Assembly (NCBI GenBank): GCA_905480105.1
Contig: CAJQPC010000159.1
Location: 1-37,433 of the forward strand
Direction: 5' to 3'
DNA: 37,433 nt
Source: an uncultured bacterium
Lineage (GTDB): Bacteria > Myxococcota_A > UBA796 > CAJQPC01
The notes under the pieces are model-generated. The model did not search any database. It was not told the origin of the DNA and saw only the letters and a program-made list of their open reading frames with translations. The position numbers and the translations under genes were made by a program. How positions within the stretch are numbered: position 1 is the stretch's first letter; each line of letters begins with the position of its first letter. Of the stretch, positions 25,833 through 36,676 are shown piece after piece.

Positions 25833-28800
25833 ATGCTGACTCTTAGCCTGCCCCTGCTGATGTTCGCCCTATCCGGCTGCTCCGAGGCACCCCCTCCGCC
25901 AGCCCTCAAGCCCCAGCCTCCAGCGGCCAAGCCCGCCAAGGTGGAGCAGGCCCCTGAGCAGGAGGTCGTCACTCCCAGCGCACCGGAAGAACTGAAGCTG
26001 GCCGAACTTCCCGAGAGTCTCCCCACACCAGACTCGGGACTCAGCGGCTTAGAAAAGGTCCGCTCACTGACCGCCGCCCGGCAATACGGCGAAGCTGTTC
26101 CTCAGATCCTTGAGTTGCTGACCGCCAGCGAGGTCGATCCAAAGACTTGGCTACTTTTGCGCTGGACACTCGAAGATCCCGAGAGCGCCGCGTCCATCGT
26201 GGACGAATTGGACGCCGCGCAGGCCTTGGCGGGCAACCCCAGCCAGCACTTCCACACCCGGGCCGAACTGGCAATCCGCGCAGGGCGCAGCAAGGACGCA
26301 ACGGCAGCCGCAGCGCGCCTGATGGAGGAGAACAGAGAACTAGGCTCCGTGGCGATGGGCTGGGCCGTCTTGCATGGTGCAAAACACCCGGACCCCCGCA
26401 GTTTGGATGCCGTGAGCCCAGAGGACGCCTTGGTCCTGGCCGCACGACTGCCTGCGAGCAAGCGCGTTAGCCTGCTGCAAACCGCCTCCACCTTAGAGAG
26501 CTGGCAGGCCAAGGTGCTGCTCACCGCACTGAGCCCCACGGCGCTCCCAACGATTCAAGCGGCCGAGATTGTCCCGGAAACGCCCGAAGCCCAGCTCGCT
26601 CTGGCGACCGCTTTGGTCCAGCGCTCCGATTTGCCCCGCGCCGAAATCGCACCGTTCTTGGTCGCTGGAGCGCGCGCAGCGGAGTCTTTGGGTCTTGGCA
26701 GCCAGAGCCTCAGCCTTGGCCAAGCCGCGATCGACGCACTCCTCCATGCACACGACGCCCCAGGCGCGGTCGCCCTGGCCCAGGAGTTGATGCAAGGCCG
26801 GCTGACGGTTGGTGACGGCACGGGTGGCGCCACGCTCAGCCGCAGCGCTGTCGACGCCGCGCTGAGGGCTGGAGACTTGCGTGCAGCCCTTGATCTGGCG
26901 CGCCTTGGCGAGCGCATGGGAGAACTGGCACAAGAAAAGCCAGCTTGGGAAGACGCTGCATGGGGCTTGGCACGTGCCGCGCGCGCCGCACGCGACAGCG
27001 CCGAACTCTCTCGTGCCATTCCTTTACTAGAAGGGGAGCAACGCAGCGCCGCTACAGCCATGCACGCGACCCTGAATGGCCGGCGGCCTGAGACCCTCAG
27101 CCTCCCCAAGGATCTGCCATGGTCCGAAGCCGCGCAGCTCTCTCTGCACGCTGCAGAGGCCGATCGAGCCGCAGGCAACTCCCCTGTCGAAGCCTTTCAG
27201 GCAGCGGTAGCGGCAGCAGACTTAGACGGTGCCCCGAACCTGCGCTTACGTGCGCGCTTGGAGTGGGCTGAGGTAACTGCCAGCCAGGCAGCACTGACCT
27301 CTCTAATGGAGCTGGGTGCCGAACTGGAATTGCCCGGCGTGCAGGCCGAAGCGGCTGCCAGACAACTTCTGGCGGGACAATCTTCCAACCTCCCAGACGG
27401 TTTAGACGCGAGCTGGGCCTGCCTAGCGGACCCCACGCTTCCTTTGGCAGAGGGCGCCGTCGCGCCCCTGGCCAAGGCACGCTCCTTGGTGGAGAAAAAG
27501 GACAGTGTGGGTGCAGCGGCTGCTTATCGGGCACTCTACGCCGCACTTCCCACAAGCAATCAAGGCCCCTGGCGCAGGCTGAGCGTCCAGGATGGGCACC
27601 ACCCTGGCAACGCGGACCAGCACGCTGCAAGCCTGCTTGCATTGGGCAATGCGGCCGTTCCTGGATTGCTGGCGCTCCATGACTTTGAGCGCGATCAACG
27701 CGCCGTGGACACCGCATTTGCATTGGGAGATGACCCCTCGGACTCCCTGTCCCCCAGCGACGCCCTGGCTCTTCATCAAGCCCACGCTACCCTTCAGGCA
27801 CACACCCTGCGCTGGCTTTTGGGAGGCTCCAAGCCCACCCTGGCCCAAGAAGCTACCGACAAGCTGCATGAAAAAGCACTCGAAACAAGTGCCTTTTCCC
27901 GGGCACTCCCCAGCGTTCAGCCCAACATGGACACCCTGAAAGAAGCCCTGGGAAGGACCGCGCTGCTCAGCGTGCGTGTGGGCGATGACAGCGCCGAGGT
28001 TCTGGCGATGTCGGGAGACTTGATGAGTGCCCACCGCATCAACGCTCCAGCGAAGCTGACCCAACAGGCCAAGGACCTGCGGGCACACCTTGCAGCCGGA
28101 CGCACGGCTGAGGCGATCGACTCGGGCAACAGCCTTCGCGTGACCCTACTGGATGCCCCCAGCAAGACCTTGGCGGGCAAGGGTCGATACCTGCTTCTTG
28201 TCGACGGCGTGCTGGCTGCCATCTCCCCTCAAGTCTTCCCGGAGAGCCAAGAAGGACTCCGCTACTTGGCGGACATCCGAACCATCACGCTTGCAGCCTC
28301 TGCCGGCCAAGCTCTGCTCCCCCAAGGTGCCATGCCGGAGCGCTACCAGCCGGAATTTCTTGGCATCTCCGCACAGGACCCCAATGAGATCAAAGATTTA
28401 AATGGAAATCTGCTCTCTACAGAAGTGGTTCAGATCTCCCACCGCTTCGACAAGGACATGCGCATTGTGCTGCAAGGCGACGCCGTTACAAGCGTTGATT
28501 TTGACCAGAACGCAGGGAGCAGCCGCTTTATCCACTTGGTCCCAGGATCGGTGGGAGACAAAGGCAACCTGTCCTTTGGGGAACAGGTCCTGAGCCTGGC
28601 GCAGATTCGAGCCCTGGACCTCAGTGCGGTCAGTGTGGTGCTTTCAACCACAATGGAGCCAGGCTTGGCCTCCCGGTGGGTACAGGCATTCCGAGCTTCT
28701 GGCGTTCGCTCTATCGTCCTGCGCACCTGGGATGTGCCCGCGGCTGCCCGCAGCAAGTTCTTCTTCTCCGCCTACGAGGGCTTGATCCAGCACGGCGACC

Positions 28801-28910
28801 CGAACCGAAGCTTCCAACAGACCCGCAAGAGCTTGATGGAACAACAAGCCCTGCTGGGAGAGGAAGGGCCACGATGGTGGGGGCCCTACCTGACCTTCGG
28901 GCGCCCCTAA
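25833..28910 (+). CDS. Large lipoprotein with helical repeats and degenerate CHAT domain
   Basis: A 1025-residue protein. The lipoprotein signal MLTLSLPLLMFALSGC has Cys at 16 and no basic residue. A Pro-rich spacer follows. Residues ~70-690 are Ala/Leu helical repeats (TPR/HEAT-like). Residues ~705-1025 match a CHAT (caspase-HetF) domain: YLLLVDGVLAAISP, RFIHLVPGS, VSVVLSTTMEPG, and RTWDVPAAARSKFFFSAYEGLIQHG. In active CHAT proteases the Cys lies in an SAC motif; here it reads STT (Thr940). The catalytic His position (~905) is Gly within PGS. It is therefore probably non-proteolytic. GAGGAG precedes ATG 25833 by ten bases. It lies 37 bp after the pseudokinase and 6 bp before the RHS gene. 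Confidence 0.82.
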   Translation: MLTLSLPLLMFALSGCSEAPPPPALKPQPPAAKPAKVEQAPEQEVVTPSAPEELKLAELPESLPTPDSGLSGLEKVRSLTAARQYGEAVPQILELLTASEVDPKTWLLLRWTLEDPESAASIVDELDAAQALAGNPSQHFHTRAELAIRAGRSKDATAAAARLMEENRELGSVAMGWAVLHGAKHPDPRSLDAVSPEDALVLAARLPASKRVSLLQTASTLESWQAKVLLTALSPTALPTIQAAEIVPETPEAQLALATALVQRSDLPRAEIAPFLVAGARAAESLGLGSQSLSLGQAAIDALLHAHDAPGAVALAQELMQGRLTVGDGTGGATLSRSAVDAALRAGDLRAALDLARLGERMGELAQEKPAWEDAAWGLARAARAARDSAELSRAIPLLEGEQRSAATAMHATLNGRRPETLSLPKDLPWSEAAQLSLHAAEADRAAGNSPVEAFQAAVAAADLDGAPNLRLRARLEWAEVTASQAALTSLMELGAELELPGVQAEAAARQLLAGQSSNLPDGLDASWACLADPTLPLAEGAVAPLAKARSLVEKKDSVGAAAAYRALYAALPTSNQGPWRRLSVQDGHHPGNADQHAASLLALGNAAVPGLLALHDFERDQRAVDTAFALGDDPSDSLSPSDALALHQAHATLQAHTLRWLLGGSKPTLAQEATDKLHEKALETSAFSRALPSVQPNMDTLKEALGRTALLSVRVGDDSAEVLAMSGDLMSAHRINAPAKLTQQAKDLRAHLAAGRTAEAIDSGNSLRVTLLDAPSKTLAGKGRYLLLVDGVLAAISPQVFPESQEGLRYLADIRTITLAASAGQALLPQGAMPERYQPEFLGISAQDPNEIKDLNGNLLSTEVVQISHRFDKDMRIVLQGDAVTSVDFDQNAGSSRFIHLVPGSVGDKGNLSFGEQVLSLAQIRALDLSAVSVVLSTTMEPGLASRWVQAFRASGVRSIVLRTWDVPAAARSKFFFSAYEGLIQHGDPNRSFQQTRKSLMEQQALLGEEGPRWWGPYLTFGRP

Positions 28911-28916
28911 GACATC

Positions 28917-31900
28917 ATGCGCGCTCCACTCCTCCTGGCGCTGTTGGGACTCACCTCTGCCAGCGCTGGCGTACCGGATCCCCTGCTCGCCCCGAGCGGT
29001 CCGCTCTATTTGGGCCCGTTCGACGGCCCTGGAGCTGCCCCCAACCAGGGAAAGGAGCGTGTGCGGGTGGACCCTGAGAGCGGCGCTCTCCACATCCAGA
29101 CCACGCTGTTGGACATGCCCGTCGCTGGGCCGGATCTTCGACTGGAGCAGATCTTCAGCCAGGGCCAATGGAGCTGGTCCTTTCAAGACAGCCTGCGCTT
29201 CGAGGGTCAGCGCGTCACGCGCAGCTACGCGGGAGACACACAGGTCTTCGAGGCAGACGACCAGACCTACCGCATGCGCTTGGACTCCGGTGGCTTGGCA
29301 CCGTGGGTGGCAGGGAGTCGGCTGGGCAAAGGGAAATTGGTGAAGGAAGAGGCACACTGGGTGCTCCAGGACGGTCGCCAAACCCGCCACTACGACGAAC
29401 AAGGGCGCCTGCTCCGCATCCAAGACGAGAGCGGTAGCACTGAGGTTGGTTGGGACGAGCTTGGTAGGCCGGCCAAGCTCCAAGCGGGCGACGCCGTGAT
29501 CCGACTCTTTTTCGATGACCAAGGCCAACTCTCCGTCATCTCTGGCGCCAGCGGGCAGGAGATCTATGTACACCACGAGGACGGAGTGCTGCTCGCGGTC
29601 TCCGGACAAGACCGTCCTCGCAGCCGTTACTTTTACGATGACCAAAACCGACTGAGCCGCATCCTCTGGGCAGACGGCTCCCGAATGCGGATCAGCTACG
29701 ACGACAAGCAGCGTGTGACCGAACTAGCCGGCCCCGGGACCTGGAGTCAGCGCTATATCTGGACTTCCCAAGGCCTGAACATCGAGGATGGCCTAGGCCT
29801 AAGTCGGCAACTCACCCGAAACAGCCGAGGCGAGACCCTGCGGGATGCGGCTGGCCGGAGCGTCAGCCTGCGCCGCGATGCCCAAGGGAACTTGATGGGG
29901 TGGACAGACCCCGCAGGCTTGGAGCTCCGTCTGACCCGCGACGATGCAGCCAACATCACCACCATCGAAGGTCCAGGCGGAAGGCGCTACCGCCTGGAGT
30001 ACTCGGCCGGCGATCTGGTCTCTGTGCGCGACTCCATGGGCAACAGCACCACTGCCACCCGGAGTCAGGGAGGCCAAGTCAGCGCCCTCACTGACGCCAT
30101 GGGGCGCTCCACCCTCTTCAGCCGTAACGCACAAGGCCAGCTCACCGCAGTGGGCCCCAGTGCCAATCCAACCCGTTTCTCACTCGACAGCGCCGGACGC
30201 ATCACCACCCTGCATTGGCCAACGGGCAGCCGGTCCAAGCTCTCCTACGACAGCATGGGCCGGCTGCGCAGTGTGGCCGACCCCAGTGGACAGGAGATCC
30301 TGATCCGGAGCCGTAGCAAAGGACGCATCCAGGAGATTCTCAGCCGGGGTGGCGGTCGATGGCTGTTTAGTCACGATCGTGTCGGCCGCTTGCTGGAGCT
30401 GGTGGAGCCAAACGGACGCACCTGGCGCTTGGAGCGAGACCCTACCGGGCGCCTACGCAGCTTGATCCGAGACAACAGCGCCGTGCTGAGCTTGGGGTGG
30501 CGGGTCAACGGCCTACTGAGCAGCGTGACGGACGCTCTGAACGGGACATGGGGCCTACCGCAGGATCCCAGTGGCAGACCACGCGGTCTGGTCGAGCCTG
30601 ACGGCAGCACCACACAGCTCGGATGGAACCCCTTGGGTGAGCTGGTCCAGGTCCAGAACCAGAAGATCCGTCGCGATGCCCGCGGGCTTCCACTCGAAGA
30701 CGGCCGCAACACCTGGTCATGGGACGCCGCCGGAGCGCTCAGCGGTGTCAGCGGAGCGGGCGTGGAGCTGCAACTCCAGCGACAAGCCGGCGGCTTGGTC
30801 CGCCGCTTAGACATCGGCGAACAGCAGCTCCAAATCACCCGCGACGCCAGCGGTCTCGTCGTCGGTCTGGAGGATGGCGAGCAGACCCTGGCCATCCAGC
30901 GCAACGGGCTGGGCGACTGGGTAGCAGTGCAAGACGAGCACGACGTAAAACTGGAGCGCGATGACCGCGGCCTGGTCGTGGTGCGCAGCATCGACGAGCA
31001 AGCGCAGCGCCTCCTTTATGACAGCGAAGGCATGGTGGTGCGCTACACCGCAAGCGACGGCCGCGCCCTCAGCGTTGCTCGCCACACCGACGGCAGCCCC
31101 AGAATGGTGCGCTTCCCGGACGGCCACATCCTGCGCATTGAAGAAGGGCCGGCCCAGTGGGGACAGGTGCTCGAAGACCCCTCGGGCAAGCTTGTCTTAG
31201 ATCAACGTGTACAACTCAACGCGCTGGACCGCGAGGTCAGACGAGAGTCCACGGGAGAGTGGGGCTACAACGAGCGCAGTCAACATCACAGCCCCCGAGG
31301 TCAGGTGGTTGCGGTGGAAGAGTCAGAAGGAGCATGGTTCTGGGCTCCCGATGCCGTGACCCGCAGCGACGGAGGGTCCATCAACTTAGATGCCCAGGGA
31401 CAAGCGGTAGCGGCCAGCGTCAACCCCCAACCGCCGAGTCCTCACCCACTTGGAGAAGCGCTCACCTACCAGCGGGATGGCGCCGACTGCTTGCAGGGAC
31501 TTGCAGGTTCCGGCGGGAGCGTCGAGGTTGAGCTGGACGGCCTGGGTCGGGTGCGATCTCTGCAGACCCCAGACGGCCCGTGGAAAGTGGAGTGGGACCT
31601 ACTGGGGCACTTGGCCCGCATCACCCCGCCCAGCGGAAGCTCCTGGGAGCTCTCCTGGGCGCTGGGCGAATTAGTTCAGGTGCAGAGAGGGGAAGAAGGA
31701 ATCGAAATTCTGGGCAACCACGTCTTGGGCTGGGTCTGGTTGGACGGCGCCCAGAGCTTGGGCTTGGTGCTCGACCGCCAGGGCACCCCACAGCTGGCCC
31801 TGGGACAACCGGCCCCCATGCGTTGGTCGCCACTGGGCCATGGCTCGTTTAGCCCCCTGCCCTTGGGCCCTTATGGCACATGGCGCCTAAACCAAGACAC

Positions 31901-32366
31901 CCTGCTTGTGGACCGATACGGCGCCTGGGAACCACAAAGTGGAGCTCGGCTATGCAGCTTAGCGCCTCCTGCATTTCCATCCGCTCCCTCTGGATTTGCC
32001 TGGGATCCGGAGCCGTGGATGCCCTCCGGCCCCTGGGCAGACCCACTGACGCTACTGGTGGCCCTGGGCGAACTGGAGCCCTGGCTTGATGAAGAATGGG
32101 CCAGTCTGACCTTGCCAGAGGGGGTCCTGCCTGGCTGGCCAGTGGCCACCGGTGCCAAGCCACTGCCACTGGCTCCTGAACAAGATGCACTGCCCCTCTC
32201 CCTCAGTCCGCTGGAGACAGTGCTTCTCTCCAGGGTACGCCCTCCCGTGTCACCAGTAGATCCTAAGGAGATCCTTCGCCTGATGATTAGCAGTGAATAC
32301 CAGGACCAAGCTATCTTTTCTACACCAGCAGGGGCATGGATTCCAAGCCCAACGCCACGACTTTAG
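28917..32366 (+). CDS. Secreted RHS-repeat protein without recognisable toxin tip
   Basis: A 1149-residue protein. The signal peptide MRAPLLLALLGLTSASAG is followed by ~40 YD/RHS-type repeats from ~130 to ~950 (e.g. YDEQGRLLRIQDESGSTEVGW, FYDDQNRLSRILWADGS, YDSMGRLRSVADPSG). These build the beta-cage of RHS/YD proteins. The usual C-terminal core motif that ends the cage and precedes a toxin domain is only vaguely present (VDRYGAWEPQSGARLCSLAPP). The last ~130 residues are Pro/Leu-rich with no toxin fold I recognise. It may be a structural or adhesive surface shell, not a polymorphic toxin. ATG 28917 is 6 bp after the pseudo-CHAT stop. Confidence 0.85.
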   Translation: MRAPLLLALLGLTSASAGVPDPLLAPSGPLYLGPFDGPGAAPNQGKERVRVDPESGALHIQTTLLDMPVAGPDLRLEQIFSQGQWSWSFQDSLRFEGQRVTRSYAGDTQVFEADDQTYRMRLDSGGLAPWVAGSRLGKGKLVKEEAHWVLQDGRQTRHYDEQGRLLRIQDESGSTEVGWDELGRPAKLQAGDAVIRLFFDDQGQLSVISGASGQEIYVHHEDGVLLAVSGQDRPRSRYFYDDQNRLSRILWADGSRMRISYDDKQRVTELAGPGTWSQRYIWTSQGLNIEDGLGLSRQLTRNSRGETLRDAAGRSVSLRRDAQGNLMGWTDPAGLELRLTRDDAANITTIEGPGGRRYRLEYSAGDLVSVRDSMGNSTTATRSQGGQVSALTDAMGRSTLFSRNAQGQLTAVGPSANPTRFSLDSAGRITTLHWPTGSRSKLSYDSMGRLRSVADPSGQEILIRSRSKGRIQEILSRGGGRWLFSHDRVGRLLELVEPNGRTWRLERDPTGRLRSLIRDNSAVLSLGWRVNGLLSSVTDALNGTWGLPQDPSGRPRGLVEPDGSTTQLGWNPLGELVQVQNQKIRRDARGLPLEDGRNTWSWDAAGALSGVSGAGVELQLQRQAGGLVRRLDIGEQQLQITRDASGLVVGLEDGEQTLAIQRNGLGDWVAVQDEHDVKLERDDRGLVVVRSIDEQAQRLLYDSEGMVVRYTASDGRALSVARHTDGSPRMVRFPDGHILRIEEGPAQWGQVLEDPSGKLVLDQRVQLNALDREVRRESTGEWGYNERSQHHSPRGQVVAVEESEGAWFWAPDAVTRSDGGSINLDAQGQAVAASVNPQPPSPHPLGEALTYQRDGADCLQGLAGSGGSVEVELDGLGRVRSLQTPDGPWKVEWDLLGHLARITPPSGSSWELSWALGELVQVQRGEEGIEILGNHVLGWVWLDGAQSLGLVLDRQGTPQLALGQPAPMRWSPLGHGSFSPLPLGPYGTWRLNQDTLLVDRYGAWEPQSGARLCSLAPPAFPSAPSGFAWDPEPWMPSGPWADPLTLLVALGELEPWLDEEWASLTLPEGVLPGWPVATGAKPLPLAPEQDALPLSLSPLETVLLSRVRPPVSPVDPKEILRLMISSEYQDQAIFSTPAGAWIPSPTPRL

Positions 32367-32481
32367 ACCAGCGGGGGTTGCACAGCTTTGGCAGCGTATT
32401 AAAAGCTGGGGGCCTTAGAGAACAGGCTGGTTGAGAACACTCTCTCCAACCGACTCCTCAAGGGCCCCGCGTGAATGACGT

Positions 32482-32558
32482 GGTGGGTGTAGCTCAGTTG
32501 GTAGAGCATCGGTTTGTGGTACCGAGGGTCGTGGGTTCAAGCCCCATCATCCACCCCA
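32482..32558 (+). tRNA. tRNA-His (GTG)
   Basis: Acceptor GTGGGTG (32483-32489) pairs with CATCCAC (32548-32554). The anticodon loop TTGTGGT carries GTG. The extra G-1 at 32482 pairs with C73, the tRNA-His identity pair. CCA is encoded (32556-32558). Confidence 0.95.
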
Positions 32559-32569
32559 CTCAAGAACGT

Positions 32570-32645
32570 GGGCCTATAGCTCAATTGGTAGAGCGCCGGA
32601 CTCTTAATCCGTCGGTTCCAGGTTCGAGTCCTGGTGGGCCCACCA
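32570..32645 (+). tRNA. tRNA-Lys (CTT)
   Basis: Acceptor GGGCCTA (32570-32576) pairs with TGGGCCC. The anticodon loop CTCTTAA gives CTT, which reads AAG. T arm CCAGG/CCTGG is complete. CCA is encoded. It lies 11 bp after tRNA-His, probably on the same transcript. Confidence 0.95.
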
Positions 32646-32650
32646 TCTTC

Positions 32651-32683
32651 AACACCCACTGCCCCCGGGCAGTGGGTGTTTTA
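32651..32683 (+). terminator. Intrinsic terminator after tRNA-His-Lys
   Basis: Arms 32651-32664 and 32667-32680 (aacacccactgccc and its complement) form a GC-rich stem followed by a short T-run (32679-32682). Confidence 0.85.
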
Positions 32684-32821
32684 GCTCTGGGTTGGATCGG
32701 CAGCGCCAAGCCATGGCAAACCCCTGACTCAATCGCAGAACTCGCCCAACTTCAGGCAAGTGGTTATGCGTGTGGGCCCGCGCTGGGATACTTCCGGCGC
32801 AAACATTTTAACGTGGTCTTC

Positions 32822-32907
32822 GCGAGAGTGGCGGAATTGGTAGACGTGCTGGTTTTAGGCACCAGTGGGTAAATCCCGTGGGGGTTCGAGTCCCCCCTCT
32901 CGCACCA
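32822..32907 (+). tRNA. tRNA-Leu (TAG)
   Basis: An 86-base class II tRNA. Acceptor GCGAGAG (32822-32828) pairs with CTCTCGC. Anticodon loop TTTAGGC gives TAG, which reads CUA. The long variable arm GTGGGTAAATCCCGT is typical of Leu. CCA is encoded (32905-32907). It ends 35 bp before tig with no terminator between. Confidence 0.95.
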
Positions 32908-32942
32908 CGACACGCACCGACAGAGTGCTTCTGAGGAGTCGC

Positions 32943-34403
32943 ATGGAGTTCCAGTCCGAGCAGGTCAGCGCCATCCAGCGCAAGCTCAGCTTTTCCGTTT
33001 CTGGCCAAAAGGTCACCGCAGAGCTGAACCGCGCCTTCAACTCGCTGCAGAGAACCATGCGCCTGCCCGGCTTCCGTCCTGGCAAGACCCCACGCAAGGT
33101 CATCGAGCAGCGCTTCGGGGCCAAGGTGCGCTCCGATGTGGCATCTGACCTAATCAACACCGCATTTCGTGAGCACGCCGGAGAACTTGAGTTCTTCGGA
33201 CAGCCCCAGATCGCCGAGCGTGGCGATGTGAAATCCGGACAGGACTTCAGCTTCGCCATCCTGCTTGAGGTTCGCCCCGAGCTTGAGTTGGCCGCCTACA
33301 CCGGCGTTGCTGTTGACTTCCCCGAAGTCAGCATCCCCGACGATGCAGTCGACTCCAACATCCAGGGCCGCCTCCAAGGCCAGAGTGTCTTGGCCGAGGT
33401 CACCGACCGCAAGGACGTGCAGGCCGGAGACAAGGTACTCGCGGAGATCGAGGCCAGCGCAGACGGCGAGGTGGTTCACTCCCACCCCGGTACGTTGATC
33501 GATACCCAGGCCGAGCGCTACTACACCGGATTGGAGACCGATCTCATCGGCCTGAAGAAGGGTGGCAGGGGCAAGACGCTCAAGGGCATCACCTTTTCCG
33601 AGAGCGCACAGCTCGAGGACCTGGCGGGCAAGACCTTCGACGTCAAGGTCAAGATCAGCGGCATCCAGGCCATGGTCACCCCTGAGCTCTCCGACAGTGT
33701 CGCTGAAGAGCTGGGCTACGAGGGCGGCGCTGCAGGTATGCGCGCAGCCATACAGGCTCAGCTTGAGGAGTCTGCAAACGGGCAAGCCCGAAATCAGGCA
33801 CGCGCCAACCTGCTCCAGGTCCTGATCGACGCCAACGAATTCGAAGCTCCAAGCGGTTTGGTCGACCAGCAACTCAAGGCTCTGCTCGAAGAGCTGCGCA
33901 TCCAACGTGCCTACTCCGGGCAAGACGTGCGCAACTGGAAGCCAAACGACGCCGAGATGGCCGACTACCGAAACCGCGCCACTTTCGCAGCCAAGGCCAG
34001 CCTGATCTTGGATCACGTTTCCAAGGCCGAGAAGGTCGAAGTGACAGACGCAGAGATCGAGGCCAAGTACCATGAGATCGCCGATGCACGTGGACAGCGA
34101 GTCGAGGCCATCAAGGGCTACTTCGAGAAGGAGGACGCCGTTGAGGACCTACGCGACCGCCTGCTCGAAGAGAAGACCCTGGATTGGTTGCTTGAGCGCG
34201 CGGAGCTGAACACCATCAGCGCCAAGGACGCCGCCGCCAAGGCTGCTCCAGCCGCCAAGGCTGCTCCCACTGCAGAAGCCGATTCTGGAGAGGATCTCAG
34301 TAAAAAGTCATCCGCCGACCTGAAGGCAATGGCCAAAGAGCGTGGCCTGAAGGGCTATTCCAAGCTGAAGAAGGCCGAGCTTGTAGCACTGCTACAAAGC
34401 TGA
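32943..34403 (+). CDS. tig: Trigger factor with C-terminal Rho_N/SAP-like extension
   Basis: A 486-residue ribosome-bound chaperone that receives nascent chains. The ribosome-docking signature GFRPGKTP is at 43-50. A divergent FKBP-like prolyl-isomerase segment spans ~150-245 (GDKVLAEIEAS, GLETDLIGLKKGGRGKTLKGITF), and the helical chaperone domain ~250-420. After an Ala/Pro/Lys linker, residues ~451-486 form a separate module (SSADLKAMAKERGLKGYSKLKKAELVALL) resembling the Rho N-terminal/SAP-like domain. Standard trigger factor lacks this tail; it could bind nucleic acid. GAGGAG at 32933-32938 precedes ATG 32943. It starts the tig-clpP-clpX-lon block. Confidence 0.93.
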   Translation: MEFQSEQVSAIQRKLSFSVSGQKVTAELNRAFNSLQRTMRLPGFRPGKTPRKVIEQRFGAKVRSDVASDLINTAFREHAGELEFFGQPQIAERGDVKSGQDFSFAILLEVRPELELAAYTGVAVDFPEVSIPDDAVDSNIQGRLQGQSVLAEVTDRKDVQAGDKVLAEIEASADGEVVHSHPGTLIDTQAERYYTGLETDLIGLKKGGRGKTLKGITFSESAQLEDLAGKTFDVKVKISGIQAMVTPELSDSVAEELGYEGGAAGMRAAIQAQLEESANGQARNQARANLLQVLIDANEFEAPSGLVDQQLKALLEELRIQRAYSGQDVRNWKPNDAEMADYRNRATFAAKASLILDHVSKAEKVEVTDAEIEAKYHEIADARGQRVEAIKGYFEKEDAVEDLRDRLLEEKTLDWLLERAELNTISAKDAAAKAAPAAKAAPTAEADSGEDLSKKSSADLKAMAKERGLKGYSKLKKAELVALLQS

Positions 34404-34463
34404 TTGTTTCCCCTGAAATCCAGGGGACCTAAAGGCTGCCCTTCGGGCATCCGAAACAGAACG

Positions 34464-34488
34464 GGTCGGCCATTGGCCGGCCTGTTTT
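34464..34488 (+). terminator. Intrinsic terminator between tig and clpP
   Basis: Arms 34464-34471 (ggtcggcc) and 34475-34482 (ggccggcc, one G-T pair) around att, followed by tgtttt. It would separate tig transcription from clpP, at least in part. Confidence 0.7.
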
Positions 34489-34612
34489 GCTCTGGTGGCT
34501 CACACACTTTCATGTGTGCGTTGGCAAGGAGATCAACCCCCGTTACGACTTGTACTGGACGCAACGCCTGCCCGTGCCCACGTTGGTAGCCCCAATTCTG
34601 TCGGAGAACTTG

Positions 34613-35212
34613 ATGATCATCCCAAGCGTTACTGAGAACATCCGAGGCGGAGAGCGCAGCTCGGACATTTACTCCCGGCTGCTCAGAGACCGCATCGTAT
34701 TCCTGGGCACCGCAATCGATGCCAATGTGGCGAACGCCATCATCGCCCAGCTGCTCTTTCTCGAGTCACAGGACCCCGAGAAGGAGATTTACCTCTATCT
34801 CAACAGCCCAGGTGGCAGCGTGACCGATGGCATGGCCATTCTGGACACCATGCAGTTCATCAAGGCGCCCGTATCCACCATCTGCGTGGGCATGGCCGCA
34901 TCCATGGGCGCAGTGCTGTTGGCCGGTGGCGAGCCCGGTAAGCGCCGCGCTCTTCCCAATGCCCGCGTAATGATTCACCAGCCCCACATTCGTGGCGTTG
35001 GTGGTCAGGCCTCGGACATTGAGATCACGGCCCGCGAGATCCTGCGCTGGAAGCAGATCCTCAACGAAGTGCTTGCAGAAGCTGCAGGCAAGAGCGTAGA
35101 GGAGCTGACCAAGGACACGGATCGGGACAACTTCATGACCGCTGACGAGGCCAGGGACTACGGCCTGATCGACGAGGTCTTGCGTCGCCCTGCTGTCGGC
35201 AGCACCCCCTAA
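34613..35212 (+). CDS. clpP: ATP-dependent Clp protease proteolytic subunit
   Basis: A 199-residue serine protease that forms the tetradecameric barrel and works with ClpX. The catalytic triad is intact: Ser98 in GMAASMGA, His122 in VMIHQP and Asp172 in DTDRDNFM. The oxyanion motif NSPGGSV is present. I chose ATG 34613 because GGAG lies six bases upstream. The short N-terminus ([20 protein letters not shown]) matches the family; the frame extends upstream only into the terminator region. A structured 132-bp gap separates it from clpX. Confidence 0.97.
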   Translation: MIIPSVTENIRGGERSSDIYSRLLRDRIVFLGTAIDANVANAIIAQLLFLESQDPEKEIYLYLNSPGGSVTDGMAILDTMQFIKAPVSTICVGMAASMGAVLLAGGEPGKRRALPNARVMIHQPHIRGVGGQASDIEITAREILRWKQILNEVLAEAAGKSVEELTKDTDRDNFMTADEARDYGLIDEVLRRPAVGSTP

Positions 35213-35216
35213 GGCA

Positions 35217-35280
35217 CAGAAGACAGGCTCAAGCTCCACGGTCCTCTGACCGTCAAACGCTTGGGCCTGTTTGCCTTCTG
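35217..35280 (+). other. Nested stem-loop between clpP and clpX
   Basis: CAGAAG (35217-35222) pairs with CTTCTG (35275-35280). A 12-bp stem (35223-35234 with 35259-35270, one G-T pair) lies inside it. An inner hairpin ACGGTC-ctct-GACCGT (35238-35253) caps it. No T-run follows at once, so it may be an attenuator, processing site or stability element, not a simple terminator. Confidence 0.6.
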
Positions 35281-35344
35281 GGTCCAGAGGGGCCTACTCT
35301 TTCAGGGTCTTTAGTGGCCCCCAAATTGATGATCGGAGAAGCCG

Positions 35345-36622
<1,278 letters not shown>

Positions 36623-36676
36623 CCTGTACGAAGCGACTTACCGGGCGGTACACTAAAACCGAATCGGGCGAAAGCT

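Noticed and set aside
32471..32872. A plus-strand open frame over the tRNA cluster
   Set aside because: It runs through three complete tRNAs with CCA ends, so it is not coding.
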